Below the pieces are notes generated by a model. It had not been told where the DNA came from. It worked only from the letters and a program-made list of their open reading frames with translations, and did not search any database. Positions 54,570-63,192 of a stretch of 64,000 bases of DNA are shown one piece after another. The stretch comes from Blautia coccoides (GTDB lineage Bacteria > Bacillota > Clostridia > Lachnospirales > Lachnospiraceae). A program made the translations under genes and the position numbers. The DNA lies in the NCBI RefSeq assembly GCF_034355335.1, contig NZ_CP136422.1, positions 1,553,001-1,617,000 of the forward strand, written 5' to 3'. Numbering within the stretch: position 1 is the first letter of the stretch; every line of letters starts with the position of its first letter.

Positions 54570-55361
54570 ATGGCTTTGCTTCAAGTTGATTTTTTCTCTG
54601 AAGTGCTGGGAATGTGCACACAGATGTCCGTGATCCTTCCCCAGAGGACCAGCCGTCAGATTGGTATGACAGGCACGGTGAGGGAAGGGAAATACCCGGC
54701 AGTGTTTCTGCTGCACGGTATGACAGATGACCATACCACATGGTGCCGGCGAACCTCCATTGAACGCTACGTCAGTGAACTGGGAATCGCAGTGATCATG
54801 CCGGAAGTTCAATTGGGGTGGTATACAGACACAAAGTACGGTATGCGTTACCAGACCTTCCTGTGCAGAGAGCTTCCGGGTATCTGCCGGGAATTCTTCC
54901 CCAATATCTCTGATAAGAAAGAGGATATTCTGGCGGCAGGGGTGTCAATGGGCGGATACGGCGCATGGAAAGCGGCCCTTGACGGCAGTGAAAATTTTGG
55001 CGCGGGGGCAGCTCTGTCGGGGGCTTTAGACCTTGCGGCCAGTCTGGAAAGGCACAGACAGGAGGAACCGGAGGAGCAGGCATTCTGGAACGGCATTTTC
55101 GGAAGCGGAGAGTCTGTCAGAGGTTCTGACAATGACCTGTGGGAGCTGGCTGCCGAGAGAAAAGCTACGGAAAAAGAAATGCCAAGACTCTATGCGTGGT
55201 GCGGCAGGCAGGACTTTCTTTATGAGGACAATCTACATACCTGGGAGCACATGAAAGAACTGGGAATTGAAGTGACCGTAAAGGAGTCTGAGGGAAGCCA
55301 TACCTGGGACTGCTGGGATGAGCAGATCCAGGATGTGCTGAAATGGTGGATGGACAGATAG
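54570..55361 (+). CDS. Alpha/beta-hydrolase esterase (tributyrin/feruloyl-esterase-like)
   Basis: Cytosolic enzyme of 263 aa. Oxyanion region VFLLHGMTDDHTTW, nucleophile Ser in AGVSMGGYGAWKAAL, Asp in CGRQDFLYEDN, His in EGSHTWDCWDEQI. This is the S-formylglutathione/acetyl-esterase D-like family that removes acyl groups from sugars or small esters. Lies 21 bp after the sugar-binding protein and 12 bp before an AraC regulator, so a role in acylated-glycan use is likely. Confidence 0.88.
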   Translation: MALLQVDFFSEVLGMCTQMSVILPQRTSRQIGMTGTVREGKYPAVFLLHGMTDDHTTWCRRTSIERYVSELGIAVIMPEVQLGWYTDTKYGMRYQTFLCRELPGICREFFPNISDKKEDILAAGVSMGGYGAWKAALDGSENFGAGAALSGALDLAASLERHRQEEPEEQAFWNGIFGSGESVRGSDNDLWELAAERKATEKEMPRLYAWCGRQDFLYEDNLHTWEHMKELGIEVTVKESEGSHTWDCWDEQIQDVLKWWMDR

Positions 55362-55373
55362 ACAGGAGGAAAA

Positions 55374-56264
55374 ATGGAACATGATCCGGGGATGAATCTG
55401 AGATTCAAAGCTTTTTTAGACAATGAAAGCCAGGACTCCGTGGAGCTGGCGCTGAATTACTGCGGGATTGAGGAGTGCCGGCCGGCTTATTTCCATAGTC
55501 CCCCGAAGCGTTCTATCTACCTCATTCATATTATTTTGAGAGGAAAGGGAATACTGGAGATTGATGACCAGACCTTTCATCTGGGAGAAAATGACGCATT
55601 TTTAATTCCGCCGTACAGGAAAGGCAGCTACCGGGCAGATCAGGAGGAGCCGTGGGTTTATATGTGGATCGGTTTTTCCGGCCTGAAAGCCTATGAATGT
55701 CTGGCTAAGGCAGGATTTGGGCAGCAGCGGTTAGTCAGGCAGGTGGCATGTACAGAGCGTCTCCACGGGATCATCCGAAAAATGCTGGAGATACCTCAGC
55801 TCACCCTGGTAAATGAGTTGAGGAGAAACAGCATGATGCAGTGGTTTCTCTCTGAACTGATCGAGGAATACCAGGTGCTGCATAAAAATCAGGACACATA
55901 TTCTTATTCCGCGGCGGCCTACGTAAACTATGCAAAGGAATTTCTGGCGGAGAATTATAACAGAAAAGTCAAAGTCAATGATCTGGCAGAGCGGATAGGC
56001 ATCAACAGAAGCTATCTGGCAAAGAGCTTTAAGAAAATGATAGGGTGCTCCCCTCAGCAGTTTCTTGTTAATCTGCGCATGGAGAAAGCGGTGACCATGC
56101 TGAAGAATACAGAGTTTCCCATCAATCAGATCGCGGCTGAGGTGGGGTATGAAAATCCCCTGACCTTCTCCAAGATATTTAAACAGAGATATGGTATCAG
56201 TCCGAAAAATTACAGAGGATCCGCGTCTTCTTTTCCCACCGTGCAGAACGACTGTGTGGAATAG
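55374..56264 (+). CDS. AraC-family transcriptional regulator
   Basis: Regulator of 296 aa: cupin N terminus (YLIHIILRGKGILEIDDQTFHLGENDAFLIPP) and two C-terminal helix-turn-helix units (KVNDLAERIGINRSYLAKSFKKMIGCSPQQFL and INQIAAEVGYENPLTFSKIFKQRYGISPKNYR). Probably responds to the ligand handled by the preceding binding protein and esterase. ACAGGAGG precedes the ATG. Confidence 0.92.
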   Translation: MEHDPGMNLRFKAFLDNESQDSVELALNYCGIEECRPAYFHSPPKRSIYLIHIILRGKGILEIDDQTFHLGENDAFLIPPYRKGSYRADQEEPWVYMWIGFSGLKAYECLAKAGFGQQRLVRQVACTERLHGIIRKMLEIPQLTLVNELRRNSMMQWFLSELIEEYQVLHKNQDTYSYSAAAYVNYAKEFLAENYNRKVKVNDLAERIGINRSYLAKSFKKMIGCSPQQFLVNLRMEKAVTMLKNTEFPINQIAAEVGYENPLTFSKIFKQRYGISPKNYRGSASSFPTVQNDCVE

Positions 56265-56268
56265 AAGA

Positions 56269-56314
56269 CAACAGGGACTGCGCATAAACAAAAAGTTTGT
56301 GCGCAGTCCTGTTT
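56269..56314 (+). terminator. Strong rho-independent terminator
   Basis: AACAGG.ACTGCGCA and TGCGCAGT.CCTGTT form a stem of about 18 bp around an A-rich loop, followed by TTGAATT. Confidence 0.85.
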
Positions 56315-56363
56315 GAATTATTGCAGGAATACAGCATAGATGCAAAAACTTCAGTTTCATACC

Positions 56364-56392
56364 TTGATTTGCCCTATATATTGTGGTAATAT
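56364..56392 (+). promoter_or_regulatory. nrdJ promoter with NrdR box in the spacer
   Basis: -35 TTGATT (56364-56369), 17-bp spacer, -10 TAATAT (56387-56392). The spacer holds CTATATATTGTG flanked by CC and G (56371-56386), which fits the NrdR-box consensus CwATATATwGTG. Repressor binding here would block RNA polymerase. Only one box is seen; two are usual. Confidence 0.7.
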
Positions 56393-56429
56393 AAAAATCG
56401 TTGACTAAATCTGGATAAGGAGCGATCAT

Positions 56430-58700
56430 ATGACAATAGAAGAGTGGCTGGGTGAGGAGAACCAGCTTGGTATGGATATCTGGGCAAAGAAATACTGCTG
56501 TGAAGACGAGGATTTCGAGGCTTGGCTTACAAGGATCAGTGGGGGAAATGAAGAGATCAAAGAGTATATCAGACAGAGAAAATTTTTGTTTGGCGGAAGG
56601 ATTCTCTCAAACAGAGGACTTCAGAAGCAGAACAGAAAGGTGACATATTCCAATTGTTACGTCATTGAACCACCAGAGGATGAGATTGAGAGTATTTTTG
56701 ACTGTGCTAGAAAATTGGCGCGTACCTACAGCTATGGCGGAGGATGCGGCATTGATATATCAAAATTGAGTCCCAGAGGGGCAAAAATAAACAATGCGGC
56801 CAAAGAGACCAGCGGCTCCGTGTCTTTTATGGAGCTGTATTCTCTTGTTACTTCTCTGATCGGGCAGAACGGAAGGCGGGGCGCGCTGATGATCTCTATT
56901 GACTGTTCCCATCCGGATGTGCAGGAATTTATTGATCTTAAGACAGACCTGGACAAGGTGACAAAGGCCAATATTTCCATCCGTATCCATGAGGATTTTA
57001 TGGAAGCGGTAAAGGAAAATAAGGACTATCTTCTGCACTACACTCGTGAAGTTACAGGGGAAGTTATCGAAAAGACAGTGAATGCCAGAGAACTGTTCCG
57101 AAGGATCGCGGAGACAAACTGGGATTACGCGGAGCCGGGAGCTTTGTTCTGGGACCGCATTACAGGCTGGAACCTGTTGAGCAATACAGAGGACTTTGCC
57201 TATGCAGGCGTAAATCCATGCGCAGAGGAGCCGCTGCCGGCAGGGGGAAGCTGTCTGCTGGGAAGTGTGAATCTGGCGGAGTTCGTACAGAATCCGTTTA
57301 CAGATACCGCGTTTTTTGATTTTGACAGCTTTAAGAAGTGCGTGCAGGCGTCTGTAAACGCACTGAATGAGGTCCTGGAAGAGGGGCTGCCCCTGCATCC
57401 GCTGGAGGAGCAGAGAAAAAGTGTGGAAAAATGGCGTCAGATCGGGCTTGGTATCATGGGACTGGCGGATGCCCTGATCAAGCTGGGCATCACCTACGGA
57501 GAGGCTGAGGCTGTGGAAATGTGCGATAAGATAGGATTTGCCATGGCGGATGCAGCCATTGCCGCCTCCGCAAAACTTGCCAGGGAGAAAGGTGCCTTTC
57601 CTGCCTGCTGTGTGGAAGAGATCATGGAGACCCCATATTTTACAGCAAATACTACGGAAAAGACAAGGGGACTTGTCAGCAAATACGGTATGCGCAATTC
57701 ACAGCTTCTGACGATCGCGCCAACGGGAACCCTGTCTACCATGCTGGGGATTTCCGGGGGAATTGAACCGGTGTATGCCAATTACTATGAGCGGAAGACG
57801 GAATCCCTGCACGGAACCGATGTATATTACAAGGTGTATACAAAGATCGTGGAAAATTATATGAAGCAGTTTGAGATAAAGGATGACAAATCCCTGCCGG
57901 AATACTTTGTCACAGCCATGACACTGGATTACCGCCAGAGGATTGATATGCAGTCTGTATGGCAGAAGCATATCGACGCATCTATCAGCTCCACAGTGAA
58001 TGTGCCGAACAGTTTTACCGTGGAGGAGACAGAGAGTCTGTATCTGTACGCTTATGAGAGCGGATTAAAGGGGATCACTATCTTCCGTGACGGCTGTAAG
58101 AGGACCGGGATACTGAATACCAAGGAGACAAAAAAGGTGGCGGCAGGAGAAGGGCTGAAGCGCGGGGACATCATTCTTGTCACAGACGACGTGGTGGGCA
58201 AGAAGCGCAAGCTCATCACCGGATGCGGAAGCCTTCACTGTATCGCGCTCTTTGATCCTCATACCGGTGCGCTGCTAGAAACCTATCTGAGCAAGGGTTC
58301 TACAGGAGGCTGTAACAATTTCATGGTGGGGCTGTCCCGTATGATCTCCATCAGTGCCAGAGGCGGGATTGATATTGAGACCATTGTGGATCAGCTCAAT
58401 TCCAGCGGTTCCTGTCCTTCCTACACAGCGCGCCGCGTGACCAGAAAGGATACCAGCAAAGGGGCATGCTGCCCGATGGCAGTGGGAAATGCCCTGATGG
58501 ATATGTATAACGAAATGCAGGCAGAACTTACTCGGAAGGAAAAAGACCTGGGCGGGCGGTCTCAGAAGAAGGCCCCGAAAGCCAAGGCTGTGACCGGACC
58601 GGAGACGGACAAGATATACTGTCCCGAATGCGGGGAGGCCCTCGTCTTTGAGGAGGGATGCAATATCTGTAAGAGCTGCGGATGGAGCAAATGCCATTGA
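56430..58700 (+). CDS. nrdJ: Class II (adenosylcobalamin-dependent) ribonucleotide reductase
   Basis: Enzyme of 756 aa that reduces ribonucleotides to deoxyribonucleotides without oxygen dependence. Core motifs: YSNCYVIEPPEDEIESIFDCARKLA with the first active-site Cys, SYGGGCGIDIS, NPCAEEPLPAGGSCLLGSVNLAEF with radical-site Cys, and TIAPTGTLSTMLGISGGIEPVY. The C terminus has a mobile Cys pair region and a zinc-ribbon CPECG...CKSCGWSKC. Monocistronic, between two terminators. AAGGAG precedes the ATG. Confidence 0.95.
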   Translation: MTIEEWLGEENQLGMDIWAKKYCCEDEDFEAWLTRISGGNEEIKEYIRQRKFLFGGRILSNRGLQKQNRKVTYSNCYVIEPPEDEIESIFDCARKLARTYSYGGGCGIDISKLSPRGAKINNAAKETSGSVSFMELYSLVTSLIGQNGRRGALMISIDCSHPDVQEFIDLKTDLDKVTKANISIRIHEDFMEAVKENKDYLLHYTREVTGEVIEKTVNARELFRRIAETNWDYAEPGALFWDRITGWNLLSNTEDFAYAGVNPCAEEPLPAGGSCLLGSVNLAEFVQNPFTDTAFFDFDSFKKCVQASVNALNEVLEEGLPLHPLEEQRKSVEKWRQIGLGIMGLADALIKLGITYGEAEAVEMCDKIGFAMADAAIAASAKLAREKGAFPACCVEEIMETPYFTANTTEKTRGLVSKYGMRNSQLLTIAPTGTLSTMLGISGGIEPVYANYYERKTESLHGTDVYYKVYTKIVENYMKQFEIKDDKSLPEYFVTAMTLDYRQRIDMQSVWQKHIDASISSTVNVPNSFTVEETESLYLYAYESGLKGITIFRDGCKRTGILNTKETKKVAAGEGLKRGDIILVTDDVVGKKRKLITGCGSLHCIALFDPHTGALLETYLSKGSTGGCNNFMVGLSRMISISARGGIDIETIVDQLNSSGSCPSYTARRVTRKDTSKGACCPMAVGNALMDMYNEMQAELTRKEKDLGGRSQKKAPKAKAVTGPETDKIYCPECGEALVFEEGCNICKSCGWSKCH

Positions 58701-58710
58701 TTTTTTTTAG

Positions 58711-58755
58711 AACCGCTGCACAGTTTTCAGACGGACTGTGCAGCGGTCTTTTTGA
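58711..58755 (+). terminator. Rho-independent terminator after nrdJ
   Basis: ACCGCTGCACAGT (58712-58724) pairs perfectly with ACTGTGCAGCGGT (58735-58747), followed by CTTTTT. Confidence 0.9.
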
Positions 58756-58784
58756 TTTAATGAACCTGATTTTCTTTACCAATG

Positions 58785-58833
58785 TTGAAGTGGGGGCCAA
58801 TCTATTCTATAATAGTCGATAAATATTGACCAT
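58785..58833 (+). promoter_or_regulatory. Promoter and probable ArsR operator
   Basis: -35 TTGAAG (58785-58790), 17-bp spacer, -10 TATAAT (58808-58813). An imperfect dyad ATAGTCGATAA / ATATTGACCAT (58812-58833) overlaps the -10 and start site, as expected for autorepression by the ArsR-type gene that follows. Confidence 0.65.
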
Positions 58834-58845
58834 TGGAGGAAGAGC

Positions 58846-59229
58846 ATGGAAGGAATCACGCTGGAGGAACGCAGGAAACTTTTTGCGGAAAAATTTGTGC
58901 TTTGTCAGCCTGCGCTCTCTGCGGTTGGAGATGAGACCAGGCAGCATATCATCCGAACCCTGATTGAGCACTGCGGGGAGGGCGGACTGCGTGTGGGGCA
59001 GATTCAGAGGAACACCAATATATCCCGCACTGCGGTATCCCATCATTTGAAGATATTGATGGAAGCCGGGATCATTACGGTCAGCAGGCGGGGAACCATG
59101 AATTTCTATTATCTTGATCCGGCCAGCAGCAGCCTGAAACTGGTGGCAGAGCTGTGGAGAGACGCGGAGGAAATGATGGATGTATGTCTGGCGAAGGTGA
59201 AGGAAAGGACAGAAAATGAAATTATATGA
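58846..59229 (+). CDS. ArsR-family transcriptional regulator
   Basis: Winged-helix repressor of 127 aa: ALSAVGDETRQHIIRTLIEHC, recognition helix region NTNISRTAVSHHLKILMEAGIITVSRRGTMNFYYL. No obvious metal-binding ELCVCDL motif, so the signal is probably not arsenic or cadmium. GGAGGAAGAG precedes the ATG. Overlaps the ferredoxin gene by 14 nt. Confidence 0.88.
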   Translation: MEGITLEERRKLFAEKFVLCQPALSAVGDETRQHIIRTLIEHCGEGGLRVGQIQRNTNISRTAVSHHLKILMEAGIITVSRRGTMNFYYLDPASSSLKLVAELWRDAEEMMDVCLAKVKERTENEII

Positions 59230-59980
59230 TATTTATTTCAGCCCCACAGGGGGAACGAAAACGGTGACAGATATACTGTGCAGAGCCTGGGAGGAAGAAA
59301 AGCAGGAGATCGATCTGTCTGTTTTTCAGGGTGATTATACCAGGTATGTTTTTGATAAGGAGGATATCTGCGTTGTGGGAGTTCCGTCTTTCGGGGGAAG
59401 GGTGCCTAAGGCGGCCCTGGATGCGGTCAGACAGATGAAAGGTGGGGGAGCGCAGGCTGTCCCTGTGGCAGTATACGGAAACAGGGAGTATGATGACACA
59501 CTGCTGGAGCTTGAGGAAGCTCTCACAGATGCAGGATTTCACTGTACGGCAGCAGCAGCGGCCGTGGCTGAACATTCTGTTATGAGGCAGTTCGGAGCCG
59601 GAAGACCGGATGAAAAGGACAGGGTAGAGCTGGGGGAGTTTTCCAAAAGAATAAAAGAGAAGCTGGAGAGGCATAACAGAGGAGAGAAAGTAAAGGTACC
59701 GGGAAATAAACCCTATAGAAATTACAGCGGCATTCCTCTGAAGCCGAAAGCCGGAAAACGCTGTACCAAATGCGGGGTCTGTGCGGCAAAATGCCCGGTG
59801 GGGGCCATACCGGCGCAGAACCCGTCGGAGGTGGACAAGGAAAAATGTATCTCCTGTATGCGCTGCATTACTGTTTGTCCCCAGAAGGCAAGAAATGTAA
59901 ACCAGATCATGCTGAGGGCGGCCTCGATAAAAATGAAAAAGACCTGCAGCGGCAGAAAAGAAAACAAAGTTTTTCTTTGA
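59216..59980 (+). CDS. EFR1-family ferredoxin-flavodoxin fusion
   Basis: Protein of 254 aa: flavodoxin-like N-terminal domain (DIYFSPTGGTKTVTDIL, phosphate loop; VVGVPSFGGRVPKAAL) and two 4Fe-4S clusters (CTKCGVCAAKCP and CISCMRCITVCP). An electron carrier or reductase in the cytoplasm. Under control of the coupled ArsR gene, so probably induced by a redox or metabolite signal. Confidence 0.9.
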   Translation: MKLYDIYFSPTGGTKTVTDILCRAWEEEKQEIDLSVFQGDYTRYVFDKEDICVVGVPSFGGRVPKAALDAVRQMKGGGAQAVPVAVYGNREYDDTLLELEEALTDAGFHCTAAAAAVAEHSVMRQFGAGRPDEKDRVELGEFSKRIKEKLERHNRGEKVKVPGNKPYRNYSGIPLKPKAGKRCTKCGVCAAKCPVGAIPAQNPSEVDKEKCISCMRCITVCPQKARNVNQIMLRAASIKMKKTCSGRKENKVFL

Positions 59981-60048
59981 GTAGAAATGAGAATACATGG
60001 TAATGATTCAGAAGTCAGGCAGAATTTAAAAAGACAGGGAGTAAATAG

Positions 60049-60759
60049 ATGATCAAAGCAGTATTTTTAGATTATACAGGTACTATTATTGAAGAGGGCG
60101 GACCGGACGGCATGGAGATGCTGAAGCGATGCTGGAAAAACAGTGATATAGAGAGTATGGAGGCAATGCTGGCCTACTGGTGGAAACTGATCAAAGCTTA
60201 TGAAGCTGTCAGTTATAAAGAAAGTTATATCACAGAAGATGAGATCGTGGACAGGGCACTGGCGGAGTGCGCAGAGAAGATCCATTTGAAAGAAAATTTC
60301 GCGGAGCTTCACAGGCTCTGTCAGCGTTTCTGGATGTATGCCCCAGCATTTCCCGACACAAAGGAATTCTTTGACAAATGCAGCGTTCCCATCTTTGTTA
60401 TCAGCAACAATGGGCTTTCCTATGTGGAGGAAGGCATGCGGGACAAGGATCTGCACCCGGCGGGTATTATCTGCGGAGATATGGTGAGGGCTTACAAACC
60501 TCATGAGGAAATCTTTTTAAAAGCGCTGGAGGTCAGCGGTCTGAATGCGGAGGAAGTCATCCACATCGGGGACTCTGTCACCTCTGATGTTGCGGGAGCT
60601 GTCAGGGCGGGAATCACCCCTGTGCTGCTGGACAGACAGGGGGATAAATCCTGTGAGGGGGTTACTGTGATCCATTCCCTTACGGAGGCTCTTCCGCTAA
60701 TAAAATGCGCAAAAGGGCGAGTATCCGCGGGAGATCAGGTGAGCTTCAGTGCCAGATAA
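60049..60759 (+). CDS. HAD-family hydrolase
   Basis: Phosphatase-like protein of 236 aa. Motif I is AVFLDYTGTI (Asp nucleophile; the second Asp position is Thr), motif II VISNNG, motif III Lys in AYKPHEEIF, motif IV HIGDSVTSDVAGA. Helical cap after motif I. Substrate unknown. Its 3' end overlaps the convergent CdaR-type gene by about 25 bp. Confidence 0.85.
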   Translation: MIKAVFLDYTGTIIEEGGPDGMEMLKRCWKNSDIESMEAMLAYWWKLIKAYEAVSYKESYITEDEIVDRALAECAEKIHLKENFAELHRLCQRFWMYAPAFPDTKEFFDKCSVPIFVISNNGLSYVEEGMRDKDLHPAGIICGDMVRAYKPHEEIFLKALEVSGLNAEEVIHIGDSVTSDVAGAVRAGITPVLLDRQGDKSCEGVTVIHSLTEALPLIKCAKGRVSAGDQVSFSAR

Positions 60760-61820
60760 AGCACTGCTGCGTCCCGGAATTTTCTGGGGTTCAGTCCGCA
60801 TTTTTTGTAAATGCGGTCCAGTTTGTACTGGAGTGTATTCTTGTGAAGAAACAGCCTGCTGCTGGTGTGCCCCAGAGACATGTCCTCCTCAAAGTAGGCA
60901 GAAAGAAGAGATATGTCCTCCCCATCCAGCGAATCCAGGGTTTTGTGGAGATATTCTGTCCGACATCCTTCATCTACGGAGGCGAGTATCAGCTCCAGGG
61001 TAAGGTCGTCAAAGACAGCATAATGCCGGGCAGCGGAGGAGGCGATGCTTTTCAGCGCGGCGGCTCCCGTACTGCAGGAATCCGATAGCTGAAAGACAGG
61101 ACAGCTTTTTCCCACGGCCATTTTCAGCTTTCCGTTCTGGGAGACAGAAAATTGTTCCAATAGGGGGGAGATGGCAGGAAACCTGCTGTTGTCCAGTACA
61201 GCCAGATATTCACTGGGATAGTTGAAGGTGAAGAGTGTAATACCTGTGCGGGAAAACATCTGTTGGATCTTTTGTTCTGCTTCCGAGGTATTCATGGGTG
61301 ACCTGTCGGAGCGGATATGGATCAAAAGAAGCCGGTATCTGCCATGCCTGCTGATCCTGAAATGTTCCAGCAGATCCAGAAGGTAAGCCTTGGAAAGGTT
61401 CTCTTGATTGATGAGGGAATGGATCACATAGTGCATTTTCTCCGCCTGGGTGCGGCTGAAGGTGTTAAGCTCCCGTTCCCGGATCAGAAGACCGGTGATG
61501 CGTTCAGCCAGATAGGCGTATTTGCGCACCTGGTCCGGCGGGCCGCTGATGCCTATGACAGCCACAAAGGAACCGTTGTGAAAGACCGGCAGGTTGACCC
61601 CCTTCTGGGTTCCGGCAAACAGGCTGTCAGTATCCACTTCCATCATCTCTCCTTTTTCTGCGGCCTGCTTTCCGATTTCATGAAAACTTCCGATTCTTTT
61701 TTCATCTGTGCTGGCATAGATGATGCCTGTATGATCAATGAAATTTACATTTTGTCCACACACATCTTTTACCGTGTCTACAATCTGCTGTGCCAATTTT
61801 TTATCAATAGGATTCTCCAT
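60735..61820 (-). CDS. CdaR-family sugar-diacid/glycerate regulator
   Basis: Regulator of about 361 aa. N-terminal diacid-recognition domain (DKKLAQQIVDTVKDVCGQNVNFIDHTGIIYASTD, RIGSFHEIGKQAAEKGE), a central GGDEF-like region and the C-terminal PucR-type helix-turn-helix (LHKNTLQYKLDRIYKKCGLNPRKFRDAAVLYLALKL). I start at ATG 61820 (MENPIDKK); the upstream extension would translate a 12-bp repeat. Divergent from glycerate kinase, the classic CdaR target, so it should activate it in response to glycerate or sugar diacids. Confidence 0.88.
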   Translation of the reverse strand: MENPIDKKLAQQIVDTVKDVCGQNVNFIDHTGIIYASTDEKRIGSFHEIGKQAAEKGEMMEVDTDSLFAGTQKGVNLPVFHNGSFVAVIGISGPPDQVRKYAYLAERITGLLIRERELNTFSRTQAEKMHYVIHSLINQENLSKAYLLDLLEHFRISRHGRYRLLLIHIRSDRSPMNTSEAEQKIQQMFSRTGITLFTFNYPSEYLAVLDNSRFPAISPLLEQFSVSQNGKLKMAVGKSCPVFQLSDSCSTGAAALKSIASSAARHYAVFDDLTLELILASVDEGCRTEYLHKTLDSLDGEDISLLSAYFEEDMSLGHTSSRLFLHKNTLQYKLDRIYKKCGLNPRKFRDAAVLYLALKLT

Positions 61821-61847
61821 AACTGATTCCCCCTGTATGGTTAAGCG

Positions 61848-61895
61848 TTGAGTGATATCTTGTGTGATACATTGAGTAATACATTGCAAGAAACA
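61848..61895. repeat. Four tandem 12-bp units between cdaR-like gene and glycerate kinase
   Basis: TTGAGTGATATC, TTGTGTGATACA, TTGAGTAATACA and TTGCAAGAAACA follow one another without gaps. The block lies 28-75 nt before the regulator start and about 140 bp before glycerate kinase. Possible binding array for the CdaR-type regulator. Confidence 0.6.
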
Positions 61896-62037
61896 TCACG
61901 TTTTGATAAAGTATAACAGATTATTAGTATATATACTATAAAATTATGAAAAATATTAAAAAAAATATTACATATAACATATCAGGAAAATTCATTTTTT
62001 GTTATATTAGAAAAAAGAATTATCGGAGGATAAGAAT

Positions 62038-63192
62038 ATGAGAGTAGTCACAGCTATTGATTCATTGAAGGGAAGTCTGTCGTCCATGGAGGCAGGCAGT
62101 GCTGCCCGGGAAGGGATTTTACGGGTATTTCCCGGGGCGAAAGTGAACGTCCGGCCGCTGGCAGATGGGGGTGAGGGCACTGTGGAAGCGCTGGCAGGAG
62201 GCATGGACGGAAAGATACAGCGCGTCACGGTCACAGGTCCTCTCGGAAAGCCGGTAACATGTGAATATGGTATCATTGAGGACACAAAGACAGCTATTGT
62301 TGAGATGTCAGGTGCGGCGGGCATCACACTGCTTACACCCGGGGAGAGAAATCCCCTTCACACCACAACGTATGGTGTGGGTGAGGTGATAAGGGATGCC
62401 ATAGAAAAAGGCTGTAGAAGATTTATTGTGGGGATAGGAGGAAGCGCCACCAATGACGGCGGTATCGGTATGCTGCAGGCACTGGGATACGGTTTTCTGA
62501 ACGCGGCGGGAGAACAGGTCAGATACGGGGCAGAGGGGCTTTCTGAACTGGTATCGGTCACTGCAGATCATGTTGTACCCGGACTTGAAGAATGCCAGTT
62601 CAGAGTTGCCTGTGATGTGACGAATGTGCTGTGCGGGGAGCAGGGATGCAGTGCCGTTTACGGTCCGCAGAAAGGTGCCACACCGTCTATGATCGTTCAG
62701 ATGGATGAGTGGCTGGAGCGGTACGCCTCACTGGCACAGAAGAGCTTCCAAAAAGCTGATCCCATGCAGCCGGGCACAGGGGCTGCCGGGGGGCTTGGAT
62801 TTGCCTTTCTCACATTTACCAACGCTGTTTTGGAGTCCGGGATCAAAATCGTTCTGGAGGAGACCGGACTGGAGGACTATATAAAAGAGGCCGACCTGGT
62901 CATCACCGGGGAAGGCAGGCTGGATGGCCAGACGGCTATGGGAAAAGCCCCTGTAGGTGTGGCAGAGCTTGCGAAAAAGCATGGAAAACCAGTCATTGCG
63001 TTTGCGGGAAGCGTGACAAGGGACGCCATTGCCTGTAATGAAAAAGGGATTGATGCCTTCTTCCCTATCCTGCGGGGGGTATGCACACTGGATGAGGCCA
63101 TGAAACCATTAAATGCCAGGGAGAATATGGCAGATACGGCAGAACAGGTTTTCCGACTGTTAAAAGCCGGAACAGCTTTAAGTTTTCATTAA
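62038..63192 (+). CDS. glxK: Glycerate kinase (type 1, GarK/GlxK family)
   Basis: Enzyme of 384 aa phosphorylating glycerate to phosphoglycerate for entry into glycolysis. N terminus VVTAIDSLKGSLSSMEAG, RPLADGGEGTVEAL, FIVGIGGSATNDGGIGMLQALGY, ACDVTNVLCGEQG, LVITGEGRLDGQTAMGKAP are the family motifs. CGGAGGATAAG precedes the ATG. Convergent, with a 4-nt overlap, with the next gene. Confidence 0.93.
   Translation: MRVVTAIDSLKGSLSSMEAGSAAREGILRVFPGAKVNVRPLADGGEGTVEALAGGMDGKIQRVTVTGPLGKPVTCEYGIIEDTKTAIVEMSGAAGITLLTPGERNPLHTTTYGVGEVIRDAIEKGCRRFIVGIGGSATNDGGIGMLQALGYGFLNAAGEQVRYGAEGLSELVSVTADHVVPGLEECQFRVACDVTNVLCGEQGCSAVYGPQKGATPSMIVQMDEWLERYASLAQKSFQKADPMQPGTGAAGGLGFAFLTFTNAVLESGIKIVLEETGLEDYIKEADLVITGEGRLDGQTAMGKAPVGVAELAKKHGKPVIAFAGSVTRDAIACNEKGIDAFFPILRGVCTLDEAMKPLNARENMADTAEQVFRLLKAGTALSFH

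Noticed and set aside
56300..56429. Cobalamin riboswitch before nrdJ
   Set aside because: Only about 115 bp between the terminator and the start, no B12-box seen; the NrdR box explains the promoter better.
59222..59998. Minus-strand frame of 258 codons opposite the ferredoxin gene
   Set aside because: Shadow frame; the plus strand has two 4Fe-4S motifs.
61317..61826. Plus-strand frame opposite the CdaR-type gene
   Set aside because: Antisense shadow; the minus strand has the full regulator.
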